Shown here: in pieces, positions 54,683 through 62,599 of the stretch | Layout: every line of letters begins with the position of its first letter | Position numbering within the stretch: position 1 is the stretch's first letter | DNA from: Granulicella paludicola | GTDB lineage: Bacteria > Acidobacteriota > Terriglobia > Terriglobales > Acidobacteriaceae | Length of the DNA stretch: 64,000 bases | Direction of reading: 5' to 3' | Assembly (NCBI RefSeq): GCF_025685545.1 | Contig: NZ_JAGSYC010000023.1 | Location: 248,001-312,000 of the forward strand | Position numbers and translations under genes: made by a program | The notes under the pieces: generated by a model | Told to the model about the DNA's origin: nothing | Database searches by the model: none | The model's input: only the letters and a program-made list of their open reading frames with translations

Positions 54683-56002
54683 ATGTCCTTCCCGCAGCGA
54701 GCCGCCGCCCTCTTCCGCAAAGCCACGCATCCCATCGTGCGCAAAGGCTGGATGCACTGGGCGCGCTTCGCCGTCCTCCTGCTCATCGGCTCCTACATCG
54801 GCCACATCCTCTCCGAAAGCGACCGCTTCGCCGACTGGCGTCTCTGGCTGTATCAAAAGCAGATGCGTTGGCAGCGCCGCGGCGCCGTCTATCCCAAGTA
54901 CACCGCTCTCGTACTTCTGAGCGACGAGGACTACTGGAGTGAGCAATACCAGGCTCGTTCCAAACTCAAGCGCGACAAGCTCGCCGCTCTCCTGGACCGC
55001 CTCAACGCCGCAGGCGTCAACACCGTGGCCTTCGACGTCTTTATGGACTCCCCACACCAGGAGTCTCCGGACTATGACTTCCCTGACTATCGCGCAGAAG
55101 ACCAGGTCTTCTTCCAGTCCCTGGGTCGCATGTGCGCCGCGGGACGTCATGTCGTTCTCGCTACCGAGTTCTTTTGGGAAGGTGACGATCGAGTCGAGGC
55201 ACACTCCATCTACGACAGTCATCTTCCGTCCCTGCCTTGCGTCACCAACGGACACGTCGATCTTCCCGACGACATGCGTAAGGTGCCGGGACAGGTAGAC
55301 ATCAAGGGTGGCCGTACTCTTGACTCGCTCTCGCTCGCCATCACGCGCGTCACCGATCCCATCGCGTACAACAACCTCATCCAGAACGAGGACAAAGGCT
55401 ACCGCTTCGCCCAGTTCCTCACTATGGAAGACTTCAGCACGCGCGACGGCCGCCAGTTTGTCTTCAGCGATGCCGATCTACAGCGCATGTCGCCCCTTCA
55501 ACTCCATCAGGCGTTGGCCGACCGTATTGTCATCGTTGGCGGTCACTTTCACATAGCCGCTTTGAATGAAGGCCCCTGGGTGGACGTGGAAGACTCCCCC
55601 GGTGGCAAGGAGCCCGGCGCCATGTTGCACGCTGGCTACGTCGAAGCCATGCGTGACCCCGTCAGTACGTTTACCCCCATCTCCGACCACACGGCCGAGG
55701 TGCTTGAGTGGATGCTCGCACTCGCTCTGGCTCTGCTCGGATCTCTCGAAATCCATGTCGGCTGGAAGTGGGGAGGCTTCGTCGCCAGCTTTCTCGCCAG
55801 CGTCGTCATGACCTATGCGCTCATGCAGAATCTCGGCATCTTCCTGGACTTTTTCATTCCCATCCTGATGATCTTGCTCCATACTGTGACGGAAGCCATC
55901 CTTGACATGCGACATGAAGTGCGTCACCTGAAGCACCAGTTACACCTGCACCATAAGAACGTCCGGGAGGACCACCATGAAACTACGAGCTCTGCTTCAT
56001 AG
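54683..56002 (+). CDS. CHASE2-domain membrane protein without output domain
   Basis: The 439-residue protein begins with a membrane helix (about 28-45, FAVLLLIGSYIGHIL), then a CHASE2 domain of about 285 residues (KYTALVLLSDEDYWSE, NTVAFDVFMDSP, LADRIVIVGGHFH), then three helices near 340-405 (WMLALALALLGSLEI). The C-terminal 30 residues are His-rich and coiled (ILDMRHEVRHLKHQLHLHHK). CHASE2 usually sits in front of a kinase or cyclase; here there is no output domain, so a separate partner is required. The following gene starts 26 bases before its stop. CHASE2 and CHAT partners occur together in other bacteria. Confidence 0.9.
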   Translation: MSFPQRAAALFRKATHPIVRKGWMHWARFAVLLLIGSYIGHILSESDRFADWRLWLYQKQMRWQRRGAVYPKYTALVLLSDEDYWSEQYQARSKLKRDKLAALLDRLNAAGVNTVAFDVFMDSPHQESPDYDFPDYRAEDQVFFQSLGRMCAAGRHVVLATEFFWEGDDRVEAHSIYDSHLPSLPCVTNGHVDLPDDMRKVPGQVDIKGGRTLDSLSLAITRVTDPIAYNNLIQNEDKGYRFAQFLTMEDFSTRDGRQFVFSDADLQRMSPLQLHQALADRIVIVGGHFHIAALNEGPWVDVEDSPGGKEPGAMLHAGYVEAMRDPVSTFTPISDHTAEVLEWMLALALALLGSLEIHVGWKWGGFVASFLASVVMTYALMQNLGIFLDFFIPILMILLHTVTEAILDMRHEVRHLKHQLHLHHKNVREDHHETTSSAS

Positions 56003-56369
56003 GTCGGCGGCTGTACTGGCGCTTACCCTTCTCACCCTGAACCTCTGCGGCAGCGCCCTCGCGGCTCCCCCTCAGAAGGGCACCAACACCGGCGGCGTAG
56101 GCCGTGGCGATAACGGACAACTTCTCCGCGTCACCGTCACCCTCAACGGCAAGCTCCAGCCCGGCGTCCGCGTCAAGGTGGCCGTCAGCGATGGCTCCGT
56201 CGTCGTCTCCGGCCTCACCGCCAAGAATGGCACCTACATCGCCCCGCTCGACGCCGGCGACTACACCGTCTCCGCAACCACCCCGAAGGGCACCGCAACC
56301 AGCCCGGTCACCATCGTCAAATCCACTGACCCGGCCCTGATCTCCCTGGCCCTGGCTCCCACCCACTAA
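55977..56369 (+). CDS. small secreted Ig-fold-like protein
   Basis: The 130-residue product has a signal peptide (LALTLLTLNLCGSALAAP). The mature part includes LRVTVTLNGKLQPGVRVKV, GLTAKNGTYIAPLDAGDYTV and ATTPKGTATSPVTIV, a pattern of beta strands like the carboxypeptidase-regulatory or transthyretin-like Ig fold. GGGAGG lies 6 bases before the ATG, inside the CHASE2 gene, so translation is coupled. It may be a ligand, a chaperone or a substrate of the CHAT protein; this is inference only. A terminator hairpin follows. Confidence 0.85.
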   Translation: MKLRALLHRSAAVLALTLLTLNLCGSALAAPPQKGTNTGGVGRGDNGQLLRVTVTLNGKLQPGVRVKVAVSDGSVVVSGLTAKNGTYIAPLDAGDYTVSATTPKGTATSPVTIVKSTDPALISLALAPTH

Positions 56370-56400
56370 GTCACTTTCCTGACCACGCAACAAGCAAAGG

Positions 56401-56419
56401 CCCGGCTCCCCCAGCCGGG
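56401..56419 (+). terminator. intrinsic terminator of the CHASE2 operon
   Basis: CCCGGCT and AGCCGGG pair perfectly around five C bases, starting 31 bases after the small gene's stop, followed by TCTTCGCTTTC. It would stop transcription of the CHASE2-small-protein unit. Confidence 0.7.
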
Positions 56420-56487
56420 TCTTCGCTTTCGTCCTCGTCGTTTCCTGTCAAGCCCAAAATCGCGCAAACCATTCATAAGAAAGGAAA

Positions 56488-56650
56488 TGCAATTGCATGT
56501 TCACCCCTCTCAATCCTCTATAATTGAATTAGAAGGTAAAAAAAGAAGATCAGGTCGGCGAGGTCGGCAAGTTTGAACTTCCAGCCACCCAAGTCCAGAC
56601 CTAACCGCCTCCTTTTGAATACTTTGACCTCTAAGTAGGGGGGAGGGGGT
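56488..56650. promoter_or_regulatory. AT-rich palindrome and G-tract between converging genes
   Basis: ATGCAATTGCAT is a perfect 12-base palindrome (56488-56499), followed by a short AT-rich segment (TATAATTGAATTA) and later by GGGGGGAGGGGG (56638-56649), which ends 3 bases before the aldo/keto reductase stop. No gene is seen in 56370-56652 apart from the terminator. The G-tract is asymmetric, with all G on the plus strand. Confidence 0.45.
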
Positions 56651-56652
56651 AC

Positions 56653-57591
56653 CTACCCTCGATTCTCCGCCAGGCCCGAATCCCAGATCTGGTTATGAAC
56701 CGGCGCAACAAGCCGCTGAATCTCCACCAGCAACTCAGGATCAATCGAAAACTCCAGCGCCTTCAGGTTCGCCCGCACCAGCTCGCGCGAAGCCATTCCA
56801 ACCAGCGTGCTCGACACATACGAATGATCCAGACAATACCGCAACGCAACAAGCGGCGCGCTCACGCCGCGAGCCTTGCAAAGCTCCACAACCTGCCTTC
56901 CAACCGCCCGAATCTCCAGCGACGAAGGATGCCATTCAGGAACTCCGTCTTCCGTCAGCACGCCCATATGAAGCGGCGAAGCATTGATCACGCCAATTCC
57001 CCGCTCCTCAGCCACAGGCAACAACACATCGTCCATGTCGGAGATCATCAGGTTGTAGCGGCAATACGTGATCATGCAGTCCACATGAGCCCGCCGCGCA
57101 ATCGCCGCCAGGTTCTTCAGCGACAACCCCGTAATTCCGATCACCCGAACCTTGCCCTGCTCCTGCAGCCTGCGCAGCGCCGGAATCGTCTCATTCACCA
57201 CCTGATCCGCATCGCCGAACTCGACATCATGCGCCTGCAAGATATCAAGCCGATCGGTCTTCAACCGCTGCAGTGAATCTTCACAGCTCTTCGTCACGCT
57301 CGCCGCCGAGAAGTCGAACTCGCTCGCTCCGTAGCGACCGCACTTGGTCGCCAGCACCACCTTGTCGCGATAGCCAACAAGAGCTTCGCCCAGGCGGCTC
57401 TCGGCCAGCGTCAACCCGTAATACGGAGACACATCGAACAGCGTGATCCCGCTGTCGATCGCCTCGTGCACCGCGGCTGTCGTCTCCGCTACATCGACCT
57501 TGCCATACACGTCGCCGAGCGGGGCCGCGCCAAAGCCGATCGTCGAAACCTGTAGCTCTGTTGCCCCAAGCTGCCTGTACTCCATACTCAT
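56653..57591 (-). CDS. aldo/keto reductase, L-galactose/L-fucose dehydrogenase-like
   Basis: The 312-residue enzyme shows the AKR barrel and its catalytic tetrad: Asp and Tyr in FDVSPYYGLTLAESRLG, Lys in VVLATKCG and His in LQAHDVEF. NADP-binding segments occur near the C-terminus. The closest families, by these phrases, oxidise L-galactose, L-fucose or similar aldoses at C1. AGGAG lies 5-6 bases before its ATG. It is the last gene of the sugar operon, 26 bases after the fucP-like gene. The substrate is inferred from operon context and not proven. Confidence 0.92.
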   Translation of the reverse strand: MSMEYRQLGATELQVSTIGFGAAPLGDVYGKVDVAETTAAVHEAIDSGITLFDVSPYYGLTLAESRLGEALVGYRDKVVLATKCGRYGASEFDFSAASVTKSCEDSLQRLKTDRLDILQAHDVEFGDADQVVNETIPALRRLQEQGKVRVIGITGLSLKNLAAIARRAHVDCMITYCRYNLMISDMDDVLLPVAEERGIGVINASPLHMGVLTEDGVPEWHPSSLEIRAVGRQVVELCKARGVSAPLVALRYCLDHSYVSSTLVGMASRELVRANLKALEFSIDPELLVEIQRLVAPVHNQIWDSGLAENRG

Positions 57592-57617
57592 GCCACTCCT
57601 GCAAAGTTCAGGTTCAA

Positions 57618-58979
57618 TTACAGCGTCTGCGGCGCAATCTCTACCGAATGACGACTCACCGTGAGGTCGGTCAACTTCGGCATCAGGAATGCGAACAGCG
57701 CAACCACCACAAAACTAACTGCTGGCAACGCGTAACCGGAAGCCACACTTCCGGTCGAACGAGAGACGAATCCCATTGCCACCGGAAAGATCGCTCCACC
57801 CAGAATCGCCACGACCAGCAGGCTGCCCGCCAACTTTGTATCGTCGCCCAGGCCCTTTACGCCGAGCGCAAAGATCGTCGGATACATCACGGACATGAAC
57901 AGGCTCACCACAAGGATCGCCACCGCTCCGCTCATTCCCGGCTTCGTGACGACGAAGCCAAGCAGCGCCACGTTGATCAGCGCATAGATGCCGATCATCT
58001 TCGCCGGGCTGATAAATTTCATCAGAGGCGTTGAGATGATTCTGCCCAGCGCGAATGCCACCAGCGTCGCGGTAAGGAAGTAGCCAGCAGGGCGATCGCC
58101 GATTGTCGTGTACGCCTTGAGGTACGGAATCAGCGTGCTCCAGATGCCCACCTGCGCGCCCACATAGAAGAACTGCGCAACAACGGCGAACATCAGTCGG
58201 CCGTTGCGGAAGAGCCGACCATACGCTCCGCTCTGCGGCAGCGAAGCTGGGCCATGATCGTCCGTGGAATCGAGGCTCTGCGGAAACTTCGCCCGGCTCA
58301 GCAGCAGCGCCAGCAACAGGACAATCACGCCCAACACAACATATGTTGGGACCACGCGCAAAATCTCGCTGTGAAGATAGGCCTCGTACGTCCCCGCAAC
58401 CTTCATCGCCGTGACCTGCGTCGCACTCTTCTCCACGCCAGAGAAGATGAACAGCGTTCCCACGACAACCCCCGCAATCGTTCCCGGCGGATTGAACGCC
58501 TGCGCGAAGTTTAGTCTCCGCTCTGAGGTCTCGGAGGTGCCGAACTGCGCGACCAGCGGGTTCGCCGCCGTCTCCAGGATCGAGGACCCGCTGCCCACCA
58601 CGAAAAGCGCTATCAAAAACGGCAGATACTTGCCGATCACCGCAGCAGGCCAGAACATCAGCGTGCCGACGCCGAAGGTAATCAGTCCCGCAACCAGACC
58701 AGCCTTATAGCCAAAGCGACGCATCAAGAGCGCTGCCGGAGTCGCCATGATGCCATAGGCGAGGAACACCGACGTCTGCACCAACTGGGCTTGCAGAAGG
58801 CTCAGTTCGAACGACTTCCGGAACTGCTGTACCAGAATGTCGGTGAGGTTATTCGACATGCCCCACACGAAGAAGATCGTCGTTGTGAGGAAGAACGCAA
58901 GCATGTACCCGCGAGGGAAGATCGATCCGCCCTCATGCTGTTGCGAGGGGTCCTTTGAGCCGGTGCTGACCAGTTGCAT
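57618..58979 (-). CDS. FucP-type sugar/H+ symporter (MFS)
   Basis: The 453-residue MFS protein has twelve hydrophobic helices. The first carries FFVWGMSNNLTDILVQQFR and a later one SSILETAANPLVAQFG, both diagnostic for FucP-type sugar transporters. These import L-fucose, L-galactose, D-arabinose or glucose/galactose with protons. It has a good Shine-Dalgarno (GGAGATGGA before ATG) and sits between the dehydrogenase and the aldo/keto reductase, so it supplies their substrate. Confidence 0.95.
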   Translation of the reverse strand: MQLVSTGSKDPSQQHEGGSIFPRGYMLAFFLTTTIFFVWGMSNNLTDILVQQFRKSFELSLLQAQLVQTSVFLAYGIMATPAALLMRRFGYKAGLVAGLITFGVGTLMFWPAAVIGKYLPFLIALFVVGSGSSILETAANPLVAQFGTSETSERRLNFAQAFNPPGTIAGVVVGTLFIFSGVEKSATQVTAMKVAGTYEAYLHSEILRVVPTYVVLGVIVLLLALLLSRAKFPQSLDSTDDHGPASLPQSGAYGRLFRNGRLMFAVVAQFFYVGAQVGIWSTLIPYLKAYTTIGDRPAGYFLTATLVAFALGRIISTPLMKFISPAKMIGIYALINVALLGFVVTKPGMSGAVAILVVSLFMSVMYPTIFALGVKGLGDDTKLAGSLLVVAILGGAIFPVAMGFVSRSTGSVASGYALPAVSFVVVALFAFLMPKLTDLTVSRHSVEIAPQTL

Positions 58980-59020
58980 TCCATCTCCGTCGTTTGTCTG
59001 GCGAGGTATAGCTGTTTGAG

Positions 59021-60022
59021 CTAAGCGAATTGGACCATGATCTTGGTGAACTTGTGCGGGTTCGCGCTCCAGTCGGCGAGCGTCTCAGCGGCCTGCTCGG
59101 GCGTAACAATGAGACTGACCGCATCCTCCACAGGAAAGCGCCCGGCCTCCAGCATTCGGATAACCTCGAGGAAGTCCTCAGGAAGCGCGTTGCGGCTGCC
59201 GAGGATGTCCAGTTCCTTCTGCACGAACAGCCGCGTCTCGTAGGTGACCGGCTCCTTCGCGTAGCCGATGTAGACGACGCGACCCGTGAAGGCGACCTCT
59301 TCCACCGCCGCGCGAAAGGTCGCGGGAAGGCCGATCGCCTCGATCATCACATCGGGGCCGCTGCCGGTGATCTCGACCAGCCTTGTGTGCAGGTCTTCAT
59401 TCTTGCTGTGGATCAGGTCGGTCGCACCAGCCTTGCGGGCAATCTCGAGCTTGGCATCGTCCATGTCGATGGCGATAGTCCGCGCGCCGCGAAAGGCTGC
59501 AGCCGCGATTGCGCCTAAACCAATGCCGCCGCAGCCGAAGACCGCGACGGTATCGTTAGCCGTGACTCGACCGCGCGCGACGGCATGCGTGCCAACGGTC
59601 AGCGGCTCGACCAATGCCAGTTCCTTGAGTGTCAGGTTTGCGGTGTAGAGCTTTTCGCGCGGCACGCGGATGTACTCCGTCATCGCGCCATCGCGCTGCA
59701 CACCCATCGTCTCGTTGAACTGACAGGCGTTGACACGACCGCGCTTGCAGCTGGGACATTGGCCGCAGCTGGTGTAGGGCGAAAGCGTCACCGCGGTGCC
59801 TGGCCGCAGATCGCCACCTTCCACCACCGTGGCAGCGACTTCATGCCCTGGCACGCGCGGAAACTGCACCATCGCGTTGCCGCCTCGAAAGGTCGTAAGG
59901 TCTGTCCCGCACATGCCCACCAGCGATACGCGCAGAAGCACGTCAGGCTGCGACTGCTGCGCCGGAGCAGGCTGGTCGATCAGCGTCGCAGCGCCGGGCG
60001 CCTGTATCTGGAAGGTCTTCAT
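59021..60022 (-). CDS. zinc-dependent medium-chain dehydrogenase
   Basis: The 333-residue enzyme is an MDR alcohol/polyol dehydrogenase. Catalytic-zinc ligands are in [19 protein letters not shown] and the Glu of EPLTVG; a structural zinc is bound by four Cys in [17 protein letters not shown]. The NAD-binding motif is [15 protein letters not shown]. Relatives oxidise polyols or sugar acids, for example sorbitol, L-arabinitol or L-galactonate. Placed after araB and araD, it may make the ketose that AraB phosphorylates. The exact substrate is unresolved. Confidence 0.93.
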   Translation of the reverse strand: MKTFQIQAPGAATLIDQPAPAQQSQPDVLLRVSLVGMCGTDLTTFRGGNAMVQFPRVPGHEVAATVVEGGDLRPGTAVTLSPYTSCGQCPSCKRGRVNACQFNETMGVQRDGAMTEYIRVPREKLYTANLTLKELALVEPLTVGTHAVARGRVTANDTVAVFGCGGIGLGAIAAAAFRGARTIAIDMDDAKLEIARKAGATDLIHSKNEDLHTRLVEITGSGPDVMIEAIGLPATFRAAVEEVAFTGRVVYIGYAKEPVTYETRLFVQKELDILGSRNALPEDFLEVIRMLEAGRFPVEDAVSLIVTPEQAAETLADWSANPHKFTKIMVQFA

Positions 60023-60146
60023 GTCTCTTAGCTCCGAGCGGATGAGGGAACGCAGAAGTTTACGCGCCGATTTCGCGGTCTTATGAACCGTAACGGCTGC
60101 TGATTGCGACTGTCAACGCAGTCCCTTGCATCGCATAGCGGCCGCG

Positions 60147-60848
60147 TCAGGCCTGGCCGTAGGTCGCATTCTGGCCGTGCTTGCGCAGGTAATGGCGATC
60201 AAGCAGCGCCTGCGATACGCCCGCACACTCCGCACGCAGCGTCAGAGTACGAAACGCCATCCGTGCCACTGCCTCCAGCACCACCGCGTTGTGTGCGGCA
60301 TCATGTGCGTCCTTGCCCCACACGAACGGCGCGTGACCGGCAACCAGACACGCCGGAACAGCCATCGGGTCGACGGGATCCTTGCCTTTGAAGCGGGCCA
60401 CTATGGCGAGTCCAGTCTCGTATACATAACGGCCTTCAATGGCCGCATCGGTCAACGGCTCGCTCACCGGAACTGGCCCATGAAAGTAATCCGCGTGTGT
60501 GGTTCCAAGCGCAGGGATCGCCATGCCCGCCTGCGCGAAGCTCGTCGCAAACTCGGAGTGCGTATGTACCACAGCGCCGATCTCCGCGAACTCGCGATAT
60601 AGCAGCGTATGCGTGTCGAGGTCAGACGAGGGCCGCAGAGAGCCTTCGACGATCTTTCCCTGCAGATCGGTCACGACCATGTGCTCCGGCCTGAGGTCGT
60701 CATAGTCCACACCAGAAGGTTTGATCACGACCAGCCCCTCCTCGCGGTCCACGCCGGAGGCGTTGCCGAAGGTGTACAGCACCAGTCCTCTGCGAACCAG
60801 CTCCAGGTTGGCTTCGAGCACCTCTTCCCGCAGTGTTTTCAGTAGCAT
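60147..60848 (-). CDS. araD: L-ribulose-5-phosphate 4-epimerase
   Basis: I start at the ATG at 60848 (GGAGACAGA just upstream); the longer frame to 60923 overlaps the ribulokinase. The 233-residue enzyme is a class II aldolase-fold epimerase: GNASGVD phosphate-binding segment, metal-binding HTHSEFATS, and another ligand in VAGHAPFVWG. It interconverts L-ribulose 5-phosphate and D-xylulose 5-phosphate and links pentose use to the pentose phosphate pathway. It follows the ribulokinase gene by 22 bases. Confidence 0.95.
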   Translation of the reverse strand: MLLKTLREEVLEANLELVRRGLVLYTFGNASGVDREEGLVVIKPSGVDYDDLRPEHMVVTDLQGKIVEGSLRPSSDLDTHTLLYREFAEIGAVVHTHSEFATSFAQAGMAIPALGTTHADYFHGPVPVSEPLTDAAIEGRYVYETGLAIVARFKGKDPVDPMAVPACLVAGHAPFVWGKDAHDAAHNAVVLEAVARMAFRTLTLRAECAGVSQALLDRHYLRKHGQNATYGQA

Positions 60849-60870
60849 TCTGTCTCCATATCTGTTGTAG

Positions 60871-62454
60871 CTAATGGGTAGCGCGGACGCCGGCGGCGAT
60901 GGTGCGCAGCTTAGGCAGCACATCGCCCAGCGCCACCGCCTCGCTCGTCTTCAAACCGAAGGCAAAGTAGACCTTCCTGTAGAGCGCGAAGAGTTCGTTA
61001 TAAACCGCCACGGCCTCAGGGCGTGGTTCCACTGTGCGGAAAGGCAGACATAACTTCTCCTGCGCTTCTTCCACGCTCTTGAATACGCCTGCAGCGATTA
61101 ATGCGAAGATGCCCGAACCAAGACTCGTCGGCACGCCATCAGGAACCAGCACCGGCTTATTGAACACATCAGCATAAACCTGATTAAGCGTCTCATTCTG
61201 CTGCGGAATGCCGCCAGCGTTAATAACGCGCTCCACCGGAACGCCGTGCTCTTCCATGCGCTCAAGAATGATGCGCGTGTGCATCGCGGTTCCTTCGATG
61301 GCCGCGAACAGCTCATCCTTTGCGGTGTGCACAAGGTTCCAGCCGAACGTCACGCCCCCCAGCTCAGGGTTTACCAACACAGTCCGATCACCGTTGTCCC
61401 AGCTCAAACGAAGGAGCGCGGTCTGTCCTGCCTTATAGTCGCCGAGGCCTTCCGATAGTTCGCGGACGGTCGTTCCCGCTCGTTTGGCGATGGCGTCGAA
61501 GATGTCGCCTACAGCGGAGAGCCCGGCTTCAATTCCTGTGCGTTCGGGATGCACGCTTCCCGGTACGACACCGCAGACGCCCGGGATCAGCTCAGTCTTC
61601 CTGCTCATCGCGATAATGCAGGTGGAGGTGCCGACGACGTTTACAACATCGCCCTCCTTGCAGCCTGCGCCGATCGCATCCCAATGGGCGTCGAAGGCAC
61701 CAACGGGAATTGGAATTCCTGCATTGAGGCCAAGCTCGGTTGCCCAATGCTCGTTAAGTTTGCCTGCAACCACCTCGGAGGTGCTGTACTTGCCGATAAG
61801 CTTTGCGCGGATACCGTCGAATAGAGGATCAAGCTTGGACAGGAACTCCTGCGAGGGCAGGCCGTCCCAGCGAGGATTCCACATCCATTTATGGCCCATA
61901 GCGCAGATGCTGCGCGGAACCTGTTGCGGATCGGTGATGCCGATCAAGGTGGCAGCCACCATGTCGCAGTGCTCGAGAGCGGTGGCGAACTGGTCGCGCT
62001 TATCGGGGTTGTTGCGCAGCCAATACAACAGCTTCGCAAAGCCCCATTCATGCGAATAAACGCCGCCACACCACTCGATCGCCTCGAGACCTTCGGCGTG
62101 CGCAAGCTCCGTTATCTGCTGTGCTTCCTTGTGGGCACGATGATCGCACCACAGCATGTATTCATCGAGCGGCTGCAGCTGCGCATCGACAGGGATCACG
62201 CTCGAACCAGTTGTATCGAGCGCGAGCGCGACGACATCGCTGCCAGGAACCCCGGTCTGTGCAAGAGCCTCGCGGGTGGCCTTCGCCAGCGCCTGCATCT
62301 GATCCTGATGCGACTGCGTTGCGAAGTCAGGGTCGTGTGCCTTGCGATGCAGCGGATAGCTTGCCGAAGCCGTGCCAAGCCGACCTTTTTCACTATCCAG
62401 CAATGTGACACGAACGCTCAGCGTTCCAAAATCCACTCCGGCAACGATCGACAT
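60871..62454 (-). CDS. araB: ribulokinase
   Basis: The enzyme of about 527 residues belongs to the FGGY kinases: N-terminal VAGVDFGTLSVRVTLLD (ATP phosphate loop), an internal GAFDAHWDAIGAG and, near the C-terminus, INAGGIPQQNETLNQ and SLGSGIFALIA. It phosphorylates L-ribulose (or related ketopentoses). I place the start at the ATG at 62454 (AGAGGG 5-6 bases upstream); a TTG at 62457 precedes it. It is the first gene of the sugar operon. Confidence 0.95.
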   Translation of the reverse strand: MSIVAGVDFGTLSVRVTLLDSEKGRLGTASASYPLHRKAHDPDFATQSHQDQMQALAKATREALAQTGVPGSDVVALALDTTGSSVIPVDAQLQPLDEYMLWCDHRAHKEAQQITELAHAEGLEAIEWCGGVYSHEWGFAKLLYWLRNNPDKRDQFATALEHCDMVAATLIGITDPQQVPRSICAMGHKWMWNPRWDGLPSQEFLSKLDPLFDGIRAKLIGKYSTSEVVAGKLNEHWATELGLNAGIPIPVGAFDAHWDAIGAGCKEGDVVNVVGTSTCIIAMSRKTELIPGVCGVVPGSVHPERTGIEAGLSAVGDIFDAIAKRAGTTVRELSEGLGDYKAGQTALLRLSWDNGDRTVLVNPELGGVTFGWNLVHTAKDELFAAIEGTAMHTRIILERMEEHGVPVERVINAGGIPQQNETLNQVYADVFNKPVLVPDGVPTSLGSGIFALIAAGVFKSVEEAQEKLCLPFRTVEPRPEAVAVYNELFALYRKVYFAFGLKTSEAVALGDVLPKLRTIAAGVRATH

Positions 62455-62504
62455 CAAGACCCTCTTGGCAGCGACGCGGCTGCATAAACTGAGACACTCT
62501 TACG

Positions 62505-62534
62505 ACACTAGCTTGCAGTCCAGCAGAGCGTCAA
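62505..62534 (-). promoter_or_regulatory. candidate promoter of the sugar operon
   Basis: On the minus strand TTGACG (62534-62529) and TAGTGT (62510-62505) stand 18 bases apart, about 50 bases before the araB ATG. The -10 box is weak. The LacI-type operator lies directly upstream. Confidence 0.5.
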
Positions 62535-62542
62535 TCGGAATA

Positions 62543-62556
62543 AGAAACCGCTTTCA
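62543..62556 (-). promoter_or_regulatory. LacI/GalR-type operator of the sugar operon
   Basis: TGAAAGCGGTTTCT on the minus strand matches the LacI-family pattern TGAAANCGNTTTCA at all defined positions except the last one. It lies just before the candidate -35 box of the araB operon and after the terminator of the upstream gene. No LacI-type regulator gene is in the window. Confidence 0.6.
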
Positions 62557-62573
62557 AAAGGTTTTAACAAGAA

Positions 62574-62591
62574 ACTCGCCTAAAGGCGAGT
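62574..62591 (-). terminator. intrinsic terminator after efflux outer-membrane gene
   Basis: ACTCGCC and GGCGAGT form a perfect 7-base stem with a TAAA loop; on the minus strand a TTTCTTGTT stretch follows. It ends the transcript of the NodT-like gene (stop at 62600) and separates it from the sugar operon. Confidence 0.75.
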
Positions 62592-62599
62592 CCTTGGAA

